20,308 nt of DNA, taken from JASSUD01 sp031963365. GTDB taxonomy: Bacteria; Pseudomonadota; Gammaproteobacteria; Burkholderiales; Burkholderiaceae. Below the pieces are notes generated by a model. The model was given only the letters and a program-made list of their open reading frames with translations. It made no database searches and was not told the DNA's origin. The DNA lies in NCBI GenBank assembly GCA_031963365.1, contig JASSUF010000024.1, positions 1-20,308 of the forward strand, in the 5' to 3' direction. Shown one piece after another: positions 7,731 through 15,800 of this stretch; the first letter of the stretch is position 1, and each line of letters starts with the position of its first letter. A program made the position numbers and the translations under genes.

Positions 7731-8061
7731 GCCACTCTTACTCGATCCTTTGGAAAGAGTATAGTCAAGCTCCCTGAGAACCTGAGCACCGCACGACCCC
7801 GAAGACGGACTCTTTTGGGAAATACTAAACAGGTTCTGAAAGGGATATGTAGTTTGGCGCTAATTCAGGCGTTCTTTTATCATCCGCAGCGATATCTCAG
7901 GATCTTTCCAAAATCTTTCAGAAGGATCTTTATTTGAGGGGGTGAGGGTATAGCGATCAAAGCTGCACTTCTGTACAGTGAAAATGGTTAGTACCCCACC
8001 ACAACAAAGAAAAGCCCTTTTTGGCACATTTTGGACAGATCCTCAATCTGAGAGGAAAAAT
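7731..8061 (+). other. Long leader of the OmpA-family gene with a degraded repeat
   Basis: Together with the promoter this fills the 490-bp gap between gyrA and the OmpA-family gene; I see no protein gene in it. At 7765-7823 it resembles 17614-17671 in the MITE-like element, including 14 identical bases (CACGACCCCGAAGA at 7792-7805). Small direct repeats of AGGATCTTT occur near 7900-7930. A ribosome binding site (GAGGA, 8052-8056) ends the leader. A structured 5' UTR or a decayed MITE are both possible. Confidence 0.4.
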
Positions 8062-8850
8062 ATGAATAATTTCAAAAAGCTCACGCTTCTTGCAGCTGCT
8101 GCGGTTTTCGCTGCATCTGCGTCAGCACAAACTGTATACGAAACTTCGGTTGATGCTCCTGCCCCACGCACAGTACCCGCTTCACAACAGGCCACTAACT
8201 CGAATTGGGTTAACGGCAGTGGTGAACAAGCTTGGATGACTAACGGAAGCACGCGTTGTGTACGTTCAGCTGACTGGACTTCGGTAACAGCCAATAAAGG
8301 ATGTGATGGCGCGATTGTAGAAAAAGCTGTCGTAGCCCCCCCTCCTGTTGATACAAGACCCATTGACGCTCCTATTGCTAGCGAAAAAGTAACCTATCAA
8401 GAAGGCGTGCTCTTTAATTTTGACAACGCAAAAGTAAAAGCTTCTGAGCAAGTCAAACTCAATGAGCTCTATGCCAAAATTAAAGGTATAGATAACCTCG
8501 AAGTCGTTGTTGTGACTGGATACACGGATGAATTGGGTTCAGCTGCTTACAATATGACGCTGTCTAAGCACCGTGCAAATGCAGTGAAACAATACCTGGT
8601 ATCCAAAGGCGTGGATTCTGCACATATCTACACAGAAGGCAAAGGCAAGAGCAACCCGGTTGTCAGTGATTGCCAAGAACAGGTCGCTCCACAACCTGGC
8701 AGCCATGTAGCCAAAAAGCAAGTTCGCAATAATATGATCGGCTGTTTGGCTCCGAATCGCCGTGTTGAAATTCAAGCCGTAGGTACGTTACATGATGCGC
8801 AGCCCCAAGTTGTGAATGATGCACAGCCTGATGTTGGCGTGATGCAATAA
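8062..8850 (+). CDS. OmpA-family outer-membrane / peptidoglycan-binding protein
   Basis: A 262-residue envelope protein. The signal peptide MNNFKKLTLLAAAAVFAASASA is likely cut after residue 22. The middle region (23-105) is short and proline rich, without the length for the eight-stranded barrel of E. coli OmpA. The OmpA_C domain (about 110-240) has the peptidoglycan-binding set: FNFDNAKV (118-125), TGYTDELGS (152-160) with D156, R171 in SKHRANAV, and NRRVEI (232-237). It probably anchors the outer membrane to the cell wall. A C-terminal tail repeats DAQP twice. I chose the ATG at 8062 because GAGGA lies five bases upstream and the signal peptide starts there; the frame is open 28 codons further upstream. 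An intrinsic terminator follows. The ompA-like - ubiG - gph order is conserved in Burkholderia. Confidence 0.9.
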   Translation: MNNFKKLTLLAAAAVFAASASAQTVYETSVDAPAPRTVPASQQATNSNWVNGSGEQAWMTNGSTRCVRSADWTSVTANKGCDGAIVEKAVVAPPPVDTRPIDAPIASEKVTYQEGVLFNFDNAKVKASEQVKLNELYAKIKGIDNLEVVVVTGYTDELGSAAYNMTLSKHRANAVKQYLVSKGVDSAHIYTEGKGKSNPVVSDCQEQVAPQPGSHVAKKQVRNNMIGCLAPNRRVEIQAVGTLHDAQPQVVNDAQPDVGVMQ

Positions 8851-8915
8851 ATATATTTACAGTAGCCACACGTTTTATATAGGGCGTGGCCTCTGAATAT
8901 AAAAAGCATCTAAAG

Positions 8916-8948
8916 AAGCCCTGTCTGATATGCTCAGCAGGGCTTTTT
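8916..8948 (+). terminator. Rho-independent terminator after the OmpA-family gene
   Basis: AAGCCCTG (8916-8923) pairs with CAGGGCTT (8938-8945), with an inner CTGA/TCAG stem and one bulged T, followed by a T5 run. This is a textbook intrinsic terminator and separates the gene from ubiG. Confidence 0.88.
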
Positions 8949-8988
8949 CAATATGCCCCTTCAAAATCTCCTAGTTTTCTGAAAAGCC

Positions 8989-9726
8989 ATGACGAAAATT
9001 CCCCTTTTGCTAGGCAATGCAGACCCCAAAGAGCTTCAGAAATTTAGCGCGCTATCCGCACGTTGGTGGGATGTGCAGGCTGAATTTAAAGCATTACATG
9101 CCCTCAATCCTGTACGACTTAATTGGATGGCGGATCATGTTGATTTATTGGGAAAACAGATTGTAGATATAGGTTGCGGTGGCGGGATTCTGGCTGAGTC
9201 GATGGCAAAATGTGGCGCGCAGGTCCTAGGCATTGACCTTTCAGAAGCAGGATTAGCTGCAGCACAACATCATTTTGAACACACTACCAAGCCGCTCGCA
9301 CCTGCATTGGATTTGCGTTATGAATCTATCTCTGCAGAAGTACTAGCCGCTAGAGAAGCTGGAACCTACGATGTAGTTACCTGCATGGAAATGCTAGAGC
9401 ATGTTCCAGATCCTACTTCCATCGTTAACGCCTGTGCCACCCTTGTAAAGCCAGGAGGTTGGATCTTTTTCTCTACGCTTGATCGATCACTCAAAGCGTA
9501 TTTGCTCGCTATCATTGGAGCAGAATATATTGCTGGCCTGCTCCCTCGAGGCACACACGACTACGAGCGCTTTATCCGCCCTGCAGAATTAGCTGCTTTT
9601 ACAAGACAAGCGGGGCTATGCGTCAAAACACTTAGCGGGGCAAGCTATCATCCGCTTGAAAACCGCTTCTCCCTATCGCCGTCTATCAATGCAAATTATT
9701 TGTTAGCTTGTTATAAGCCCGTGTAA
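8989..9726 (+). CDS. ubiG: Ubiquinone biosynthesis O-methyltransferase UbiG
   Basis: SAM-dependent methyltransferase for both O-methylations in ubiquinone synthesis (2-polyprenyl-6-hydroxyphenol and 3-demethylubiquinol), acting at the inner membrane face. The 245-residue length is typical. ADPKELQKFSALSARWWD (11-28) is the characteristic UbiG N-terminus. The SAM site is DIGCGGGILAE (60-70), followed by the acidic strand end GIDLS; CMEMLEHVPDP and VKPGGWIFFST complete the class I methyltransferase motifs. The ATG at 8989 has little Shine-Dalgarno support, but the N-terminus fits homologs. The TAA stop falls within the first bases of a 42-bp repeat arm (CCC GTG TAA G), so the repeat supplies the gene's end. 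Confidence 0.95.
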   Translation: MTKIPLLLGNADPKELQKFSALSARWWDVQAEFKALHALNPVRLNWMADHVDLLGKQIVDIGCGGGILAESMAKCGAQVLGIDLSEAGLAAAQHHFEHTTKPLAPALDLRYESISAEVLAAREAGTYDVVTCMEMLEHVPDPTSIVNACATLVKPGGWIFFSTLDRSLKAYLLAIIGAEYIAGLLPRGTHDYERFIRPAELAAFTRQAGLCVKTLSGASYHPLENRFSLSPSINANYLLACYKPV

Positions 9727-9763
9727 GTTGGTGGTGACGAAGGAACCCCAACATGCGCACCAC
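9722..9763 (+). repeat. 42-bp REP-like arm, plus orientation, overlapping the ubiG stop
   Basis: Full arm (TGTAAGTTGG... to ...GCGCACCAC), common core variant ACGAAGGAACCCC. It forms an outward pair with the arm at 9815-9856, with 51 bp between. Confidence 0.9.
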
Positions 9764-9814
9764 AGCCCTCTTGAAAGCCTGCTTGATGATTACAAAAGCA
9801 AAGATTATAAGTAA

Positions 9815-9856
9815 GTGGCGCGCATGTTGGGGTTCGTGCCTCACCACCAACTTACC
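9815..9856 (-). repeat. 42-bp REP-like arm, minus orientation
   Basis: Read on the minus strand: GGTAAGTTGG, then the rarer core AGGCACGAACCCC, then CAACATGC and CGCCAC. It lies between ubiG and gph. Confidence 0.9.
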
Positions 9857-9903
9857 ATTCTAAAACCTGGATATGCATATCAAAAGCGATGGTTACACGT
9901 CGT

Positions 9904-9945
9904 GTGGTGTGCATGTTGGGGTTCCTTCGTCACCACCAACCTACC
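9904..9945 (-). repeat. 42-bp REP-like arm, minus orientation, just before gph
   Basis: Read on the minus strand it is a consensus arm (GGTAGGTTGG, core ACGAAGGAACCCC). It ends 15 bases before the gph ATG, so it occupies the region where a promoter or ribosome binding site would lie. Confidence 0.9.
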
Positions 9946-9960
9946 GTCCTTCTCCCCATT

Positions 9961-10641
9961 ATGCAGATTTCAGCCATTCTCTTTGACCTTGATGGCACAC
10001 TGGTGGATACCGCTCCCGATCTAGTTCAAATTACTAATGACATGCGCCACCACCGCAGGTTAGATGCACTGCCATTCGAAATGCTTCGGCATAAGGCGTC
10101 TGCAGGGATTGCAGGGCTGTTGGGTGCTGCTTTTGGAATAGAGCCTACCCACGCTGATTTTGAAGCCATGCGCGCGGAATTTTTAGCACGCTATTCTGGA
10201 GATATTTGCGTTCAAACTACCCTCTTCCCAGGCATGGAAAGCCTTCTATCTGCAATCGAAGCGCAAGGCTTACCCTGGGGCATAGTTACCAATAAACTGG
10301 CCCATTTAGCGCAATCTCTTCTGGAAAAACTCAATCTCCATACACGCACAGCTTGCTTAGTGGGAGCCGACACCGCCGCCTATCCCAAGCCCCACCCTGC
10401 TCCTTTGCTGTATGCGGCTGAGAAACTTCAAATAGACCCCGCTACGGCCGTCTATATAGGCGATGACTTACGCGACATTCAGGCTGGCCGCGCCGCAGGA
10501 ATGTCCACTATCGCTGCTGCCTACGGCTATTGCGGATCGCCTACTCCTCCAGAGAGCTGGGCAGCGGACTATATTGTCTACTCTGTTGCTGAGCTGCATA
10601 CGCTCTTGAACCGTTATTTTCGGTCCCATGCCACTGCTTGA
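9961..10641 (+). CDS. gph: Phosphoglycolate phosphatase (HAD superfamily)
   Basis: Hydrolyses 2-phosphoglycolate, a product of DNA repair and oxygenation side reactions, in the cytoplasm. The 226-residue protein shows the HAD motifs: I is FDLDGTLVDT (8-17, nucleophile D9 and general acid D11), II is T110 in IVTNK, III is K143 in KPHP, and IV is GDDLRD (167-172). The cap (about 20-85) and the C-terminal AAAYGYCG match Burkholderia Gph. I chose the ATG at 9961; the frame stays open 24 codons upstream, but that part is read from a repeat arm and is not homologous to Gph. No Shine-Dalgarno is visible. It probably belongs with ubiG, as in Burkholderia, although three repeat arms now fill the 234-bp gap between them. 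Confidence 0.93.
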   Translation: MQISAILFDLDGTLVDTAPDLVQITNDMRHHRRLDALPFEMLRHKASAGIAGLLGAAFGIEPTHADFEAMRAEFLARYSGDICVQTTLFPGMESLLSAIEAQGLPWGIVTNKLAHLAQSLLEKLNLHTRTACLVGADTAAYPKPHPAPLLYAAEKLQIDPATAVYIGDDLRDIQAGRAAGMSTIAAAYGYCGSPTPPESWAADYIVYSVAELHTLLNRYFRSHATA

Positions 10642-10697
10642 GTGTTTTTATTTAATGAGCTTATTTAATTGATGTTACGCAGGTATTCAAAAAGATC

Positions 10698-10840
10698 GTG
10701 GTACGCATGTTGGGGTTCCTTCGTCACCACCAACCTACCAGATGGCTATATAACAGGGATTCACCAAACTCCACCAACCACAAGAAAAAGCAAAGGATGG
10801 TAGGTTGGTGGTGACGAAGGAACCCCAACACGCATACCAC
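10698..10840. repeat. Complete REPIN-like doublet
   Basis: Two full 42-bp arms in inverted orientation (10698-10739 minus, 10799-10840 plus), GTAG ends facing inward across a 59-bp spacer. The arms are complementary at 40 of 42 positions. The spacer has the same length as, and a similar right half to, the spacer in the doublet at 56-171. It lies in the 296-bp gap between gph and the Rpn-like gene; nothing else is visible there. Confidence 0.92.
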
Positions 10841-10937
10841 CTACTTTTAATCTTTGCGCTCTGCCTATCAACAACTCGCCGTTCTATAACATGCATACGT
10901 AACATCAGTTATTTAACAGGAAATCTTGTGGATTGAC

Positions 10938-11147
10938 CTAGTGCATGGTGAATTGCGTAAGGCTCGGGACTAACTCATCAATGTCTTGCTGATTCAATCC
11001 CGTAATTCTGCCTACTAACTCTGCATGCAGGCCTTCTTGCAGCATATTTTTTGCTGTCTCGCGCATGCCTTGCTCTATTCCATGCCGAAAGCCTTGCTGA
11101 AATCCTAGCCGAAAGCCCTGCTGCTCGAATTGTTGTGCAAACGTCAT
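10938..11147 (-). CDS. Stand-alone Rpn C-terminal domain small protein (RpnS-like)
   Basis: A 69-residue protein. The first half is rich in Q/G/F (repeated GF-QQGF-RHGIEQGM pattern) and the second half, AKNMLQEGLHAELVGRITGL then NQQDIDELV, is the classic C-terminus of Rpn (PD-(D/E)XK recombination-promoting nuclease/putative transposase) proteins. The nuclease domain is missing. There is no in-frame remnant upstream: a stop codon lies seven codons before the ATG. A GGAG ribosome binding site is seven bases from the start, so this is a self-contained gene rather than an obvious fragment. In Rpn systems, a short form made from an internal start (RpnS) blocks the long nuclease; this gene looks like such an antitoxin without its toxin. 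A decayed transposase-like remnant is the alternative. Confidence 0.7.
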   Translation of the reverse strand: MTFAQQFEQQGFRLGFQQGFRHGIEQGMRETAKNMLQEGLHAELVGRITGLNQQDIDELVPSLTQFTMH

Positions 11148-11217
11148 GTCTTTTCTCCGTTCTGTTTAGCTATCTGTCAGAAGATAGTCAAAGTAACAGC
11201 ACTTTAGGCTTCTGGCT

Positions 11218-12831
11218 TTAATCTGCCACTGCAGGGCCGCCAAGATATTGATATAGGTCAATCAAATTCACTAACCGTGCAAGCCGGGTTGAAATGAGTC
11301 CTTGCTGCGCAGCATACAGTTCTGTTTGCGCTGTTAAAACACTCAAATAACTTTCAATACCATTTCGATAGCGCAGCACCGATAACTCTAGACGGCGTTC
11401 TACCGCTTGCACATACCGCTCCTGGGCCACAAGCTGCTGGTCATACGTACCTCGAGCAGTTAAGCCATCTGCCACTTCGCGAAAGGCGGTTTGAATCGCC
11501 TTTTCGTATTGCGCTATTGCAATCTCTTTTTTTACTTTTGCTGCTCGCAGATTGGCGCGGTTAGCTCCCGCTTGGAAAATAGGCAGGTTGACTTGCGGCG
11601 TAAAGCTCCAGCTCGCAGTCCCTCCTTTAAATAATTCATCTAGAGAAGTACTAGCAGATCCAAATTGTCCCGTTAATGAAATGCTGGGGAAAAAAGCTGC
11701 GCGTGCAGCACCGATATTTGCATTTGCAGCACGTAGAGTCGCTTCTGCAGCTAAAATATCTGGGCGCCGAGTCAATAGCTCAGAGGGTAAACCAGCTTGA
11801 ATATCTGCGATGATTTTTTGATTTGCAAAAGGCAAGGGCGCAGGCAAATCTGCGGGTAAAGATTGCCCGATCAGCAAAGTCAGTGCATTTTCAGCCTGAG
11901 CTTGTAGGCGTAATTGATTCTGATAATTAGCCTTAGCTTGCTCTTGTGCACCCACTGCCGCTTGCATATCTAGAGCCGAACCCGTCCCCACTTCAGTCTG
12001 TAATTTGGTTAATTCATACAGCTTATTAGCAGTGGTCAATGCTTGCTTAGTTACGGCAAGCTGGGCTTCGCTCGCTCGTAGCAGCAGATACTGATCTGCC
12101 ACTTGTGCAATAAGCGCAATATGTGCAGCACGTGAGGCAAAGCGCGTGGATAGATATTGTGCGAGCGCTGCATCTTTTAAGCTAGTTATTTTGCCGAAGA
12201 AATCAATCTGCCAGGAGGCAACCGGTCCGACAAAGAACTGATTCCCCACTGTAGCTTGATTGAAGGGCGACATACCTGCAGGGGTACGCGAGCGCACCAT
12301 TTGCCCTTCTACTCCAATACTTGGCAATAGTGCCGCACGCTGAATGCGGTATTGAGCCTGCAAATACTCTACGTTTAAAGCCGCTACACGCACATCGCGG
12401 TTATTTTTAAGGGCTAAATTTACTAAAGCCTGTAAGCGCGGGTCACCTAGAAAGAGCTGCCATCCTGCATCTAGCGAAGTTATATCCTCGCTTGCATCTA
12501 TAGAGGCGCGTACAGCAACCTCTTTATCAGATAGCGTGCCTATCTCTTTGCCAAAACCTACCGTCCCTGCACTACCGAGTTGTATAGAACTTCCGGAACT
12601 AGCGTGTATTGCGTTTTTCGTATCGCTTATAGAAGCGGGCTTTTGAGAAGCTTCTATTTTTTCCTGCAATTTTTTTTTAGTTAGCGCGTCTGCACTCCCC
12701 TCACCACTCTGATTAACGGGTGGATCAGGATAAACCAAAGGGATCGGCGCTGTGGGACGCTCATAGTGGGGCTGCAAAGTACATGCTCCCGCTAGGAGTG
12801 ATAACAGCAACGGAGCTAATACAGCACGCAT
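11218..12831 (-). CDS. RND efflux outer-membrane channel lipoprotein (OprM/NodT family)
   Basis: The outer-membrane factor of the tripartite pump; trimers form a beta-barrel and periplasmic tunnel for drug export. A signal sequence ends in LLAGAC with the lipidated Cys17; alanine at -3 is slightly atypical for a lipobox. The OEP repeats begin at DAGWQLFLGDPRLQALVNLAL (121-141); RIQRAALLPSIGVEGQ and its repeat copy, ANIGAARAAFFPSISLTGQF, are hallmark segments, and YRNGIESYLSVLTAQ lies near the end. At 537 residues it is longer than usual because about 80 residues (41-118) of K/S/E-rich low-complexity sequence separate the lipid anchor region from the first repeat. Its ATG overlaps the stop of the pump gene by one base (TAATG), indicating translational coupling. 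It resembles OprB/OprM of Burkholderia pumps. Confidence 0.93.
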   Translation of the reverse strand: MRAVLAPLLLSLLAGACTLQPHYERPTAPIPLVYPDPPVNQSGEGSADALTKKKLQEKIEASQKPASISDTKNAIHASSGSSIQLGSAGTVGFGKEIGTLSDKEVAVRASIDASEDITSLDAGWQLFLGDPRLQALVNLALKNNRDVRVAALNVEYLQAQYRIQRAALLPSIGVEGQMVRSRTPAGMSPFNQATVGNQFFVGPVASWQIDFFGKITSLKDAALAQYLSTRFASRAAHIALIAQVADQYLLLRASEAQLAVTKQALTTANKLYELTKLQTEVGTGSALDMQAAVGAQEQAKANYQNQLRLQAQAENALTLLIGQSLPADLPAPLPFANQKIIADIQAGLPSELLTRRPDILAAEATLRAANANIGAARAAFFPSISLTGQFGSASTSLDELFKGGTASWSFTPQVNLPIFQAGANRANLRAAKVKKEIAIAQYEKAIQTAFREVADGLTARGTYDQQLVAQERYVQAVERRLELSVLRYRNGIESYLSVLTAQTELYAAQQGLISTRLARLVNLIDLYQYLGGPAVAD

Positions 12832-15800
12832 TACTTCTCTCCTGTGTTTGAATCGGATTTTGAACTGCTTGAAGAATCTTGTTCTTTCAAAGTTTCTTTT
12901 TCAGCACGCTCTTTTGTTCTTACATTTTTGTTTGAGGACTGCGACACATTTTTATGCGCATTTGCAGGATGGTGCTTATATCTTTGTATTGCTTGCATGC
13001 CCGCTGACAACCATCCCCATTTTTCACTCACCAAAACAAAAAACATCGGAATCATGAAAATAGCGATGAACGTCGCAGCCAACATACCTCCGATCACACC
13101 GGTACCGATTGCATGTTGACTTGCAGCACCTGCCTCATGGCTGATCGCCAGCGGCAACACGCCTAACATAAATGCCAACGAAGTCATGATGATGGGCCTT
13201 AGTCGGAATCGCGCAGCTTCTACAGCCGCTTCGATCACCGTCTTGCCTTGTTCACGCAAATGCCTTGCAAACTCCACAATCAGAATCGCATTTTTAGCGG
13301 ATAACCCTACTGTGGTGAGCAAGCCCACTTGGAAGTACACATCATTTTCCAAGCCACGCAAGGTGGTCGCCAAAAGTGCACCCAACACGCCAACCGGCAC
13401 AATCAAAATAACGGAAAAGGGAATGGACCAACTCTCATAGAGTGCTGCCAAACTCAAAAACACCACTAAAATTGACAGGGTATACAGCAACGGAGCTTGA
13501 GCACCTGAGAGAACCTCTTGGAGTGACATCCCCGTCCACTCATAACCAATACCTTTAGGTAATTGAGCGACCAACTTTTCCATTTCTTTCATAGCTTCGC
13601 CTGTACTTTTCCCAGGCGCAGCTGCTCCCTGAATCTGGACTGCAGCAACACCGTTGTAACGCTCAAGCTTAGGAGAACCGTATGTCCAGTTCGTGGTCGA
13701 AAAAGCAGAAAACGGAACCATATCGCCATGGATATTACGCACATACCAACGATTCACATCTTGAGGATTCATGCGATGCGGTGCATCGGCCTGAAGCAAT
13801 ACTTTCTTCACACGATTATCGCGATCTAAAAAGTTATTGACATAAGACGATGCCCAAGCAATGGAGAAAGTTTGGTCAATCCCAGACAGTGGTACGCCTA
13901 AAACACTAGCTTTTTCACGATCAATGTCCACATGAAATTCTGGCATATCATCCAGACCATTAGGACGAACTTGAGAAACCGCCGTACTTTGCGCCGCTAA
14001 ACCAAGCAATTGATTACGTGCTTGTATAAGCGCATCGTGACCCAGTCCTCCACGGTCCTGTAACTGCAAATCAAACCCTGATGCAGTTCCAAGCTCGATA
14101 ATAGATGGTGGATTTACCGGGAAAACCATCGCGTCTTTAATCTGCAAAAACCGCATATAAGACCGCCCAACCAGCGCTTGTGCTTTTAATTCCGGCGCAT
14201 TGCGCTCCTTCCAATCTCTGAGTTTGACAAAAACTATCCCTGAATTTTGGCCATTGCCTGCAAAGCTAAAGCCATTAATCGCAAAGACGGCTTCGACGGC
14301 TTTACTCTCATCTTTCAAGAAGTAATCGGTCACTTCATCGAGCACCAGCTGCGTACGTTGCTGTGTTGAGCCTGGTGGGGTTTGTACAAAACCAAATAAA
14401 ATACCCTGGTCTTCTTCTGGGAGAAAAGAAGTAGGCATGCGCATAAACAACAATGCCACCACGCCAATAATTGCTCCATAAACCAGCAAGGAACGGCCTG
14501 TACGTGCAATAACGTACCGCACCCCTTTTTGATAAGAGGCACGACTTCGATTAAATGTACGGTTAAACCAGCCAAAAAAGCCGGTTTTTGCTTCCTGATG
14601 GTTTTTTGGAATCGGCTTTAGCAGGGTCGCGCACAATGCTGGCGTCAATATAATCGCCACCAAAACCGAGAGCGTCATCGCACTCACAATCGTGAGAGAG
14701 AATTGGCGGTAGATAGCTCCTACTGACCCTGACGAGAAAGCCATAGGTACAAAAACAGCAGATAGAACTAGCGCCACCCCCACTAATGCACTAGTGAGCT
14801 GACTCATGGCGAGCCGGGTCGCATCGCGCGGCGATAAACCCTCTTCCGCCATTACACGCTCAACGTTTTCGACCACCACGATAGCGTCATCCACTACCAA
14901 GCCAATAGCCAGCACTAAGCCAAACATGGATAAGGTGTTAATCGAAAAACCAGCTGCACCCATAATGGCAAAGGTACCGAGCAACACCACAGGTACGGTA
15001 ATCGTTGGAATGATCGTTGCTCGAAAATTTTGCAAAAACAAATACATCACCACAAAAACCAGAGCAATCCCTTCAAGCAAGGTTTTAACCACGCCTTTAA
15101 TGGAAAGACGTACAAAAGGAGTAGTGTCGTACGGGTAGTCAACCTTGAGTCCATGTGGGAAATAGGGCGTAAGCTCGGCAATACGCGCGCGCAGTAAATC
15201 AGCCGTATTTAAAGCATTTGCGCCTGTCGCTAATCGAATCCCTAGGCCCACTGCAGGGCGGCCGTTATAGCGGCTATCGAAACTATAGTCTTCCCCCCCA
15301 AGTTCTACGCGCGCCACATCACGCAAACGCACTTGGGAGCCATCTGCATTCGCTTTTAGCACAATATTGCCGAACTGCTCTGGGGTATTGAGCAAACTGG
15401 ATTCAGTGATAGAGGCGGTCAGTTGCTGGCCAGAAACGGCAGGGGTGCCCCCTAATTGTCCACCTGCAATTTGTACGTTTTGGCTTGCAACTGCCTCACG
15501 CACATCTACAGGCGTTAATTTGTAACTATTCAATTTGTCAGCTTGCAACCAAATACGCATCGCGTATTGCGACCCGAATAAATTAACTGCACCTACGCCA
15601 TCCACCCGGCTGATGGGGTCTTGTATTGACGATGCTACATAATTCGCTAAATCATAGCGATTCATGCTGCCATCTGCAGACGAAAAAGCTAAGACCATTA
15701 AAAAAGAGCCACTGGATTTCGATACCTTCAGGCCTTGTTGTTGTACTTCAGCAGGTAAAAGCGGTAGAGCGAGTTGCAATTTATTTTGCACTTGCACTTG

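Noticed and set aside
7731..7860. 6S or other known small RNA gene
   Set aside because: The CCCTGAG and CACGACCCCG words are suggestive, but no full secondary structure could be matched and part of the sequence recurs in the MITE-like element.
8855..8895. Second terminator from GCCAC/GTGGC after the OmpA-family gene
   Set aside because: Only five base pairs with a long loop and no T run; the hairpin at 8916-8948 is far better.
9889..9960. Longer N-terminus for Gph
   Set aside because: It is translated from a repeat arm; the HAD motif I position fits a start at 9961.
9722..10840. CRISPR array
   Set aside because: The 42-bp repeats alternate in orientation, are irregularly spaced and have partly conserved spacers; no cas genes are present.
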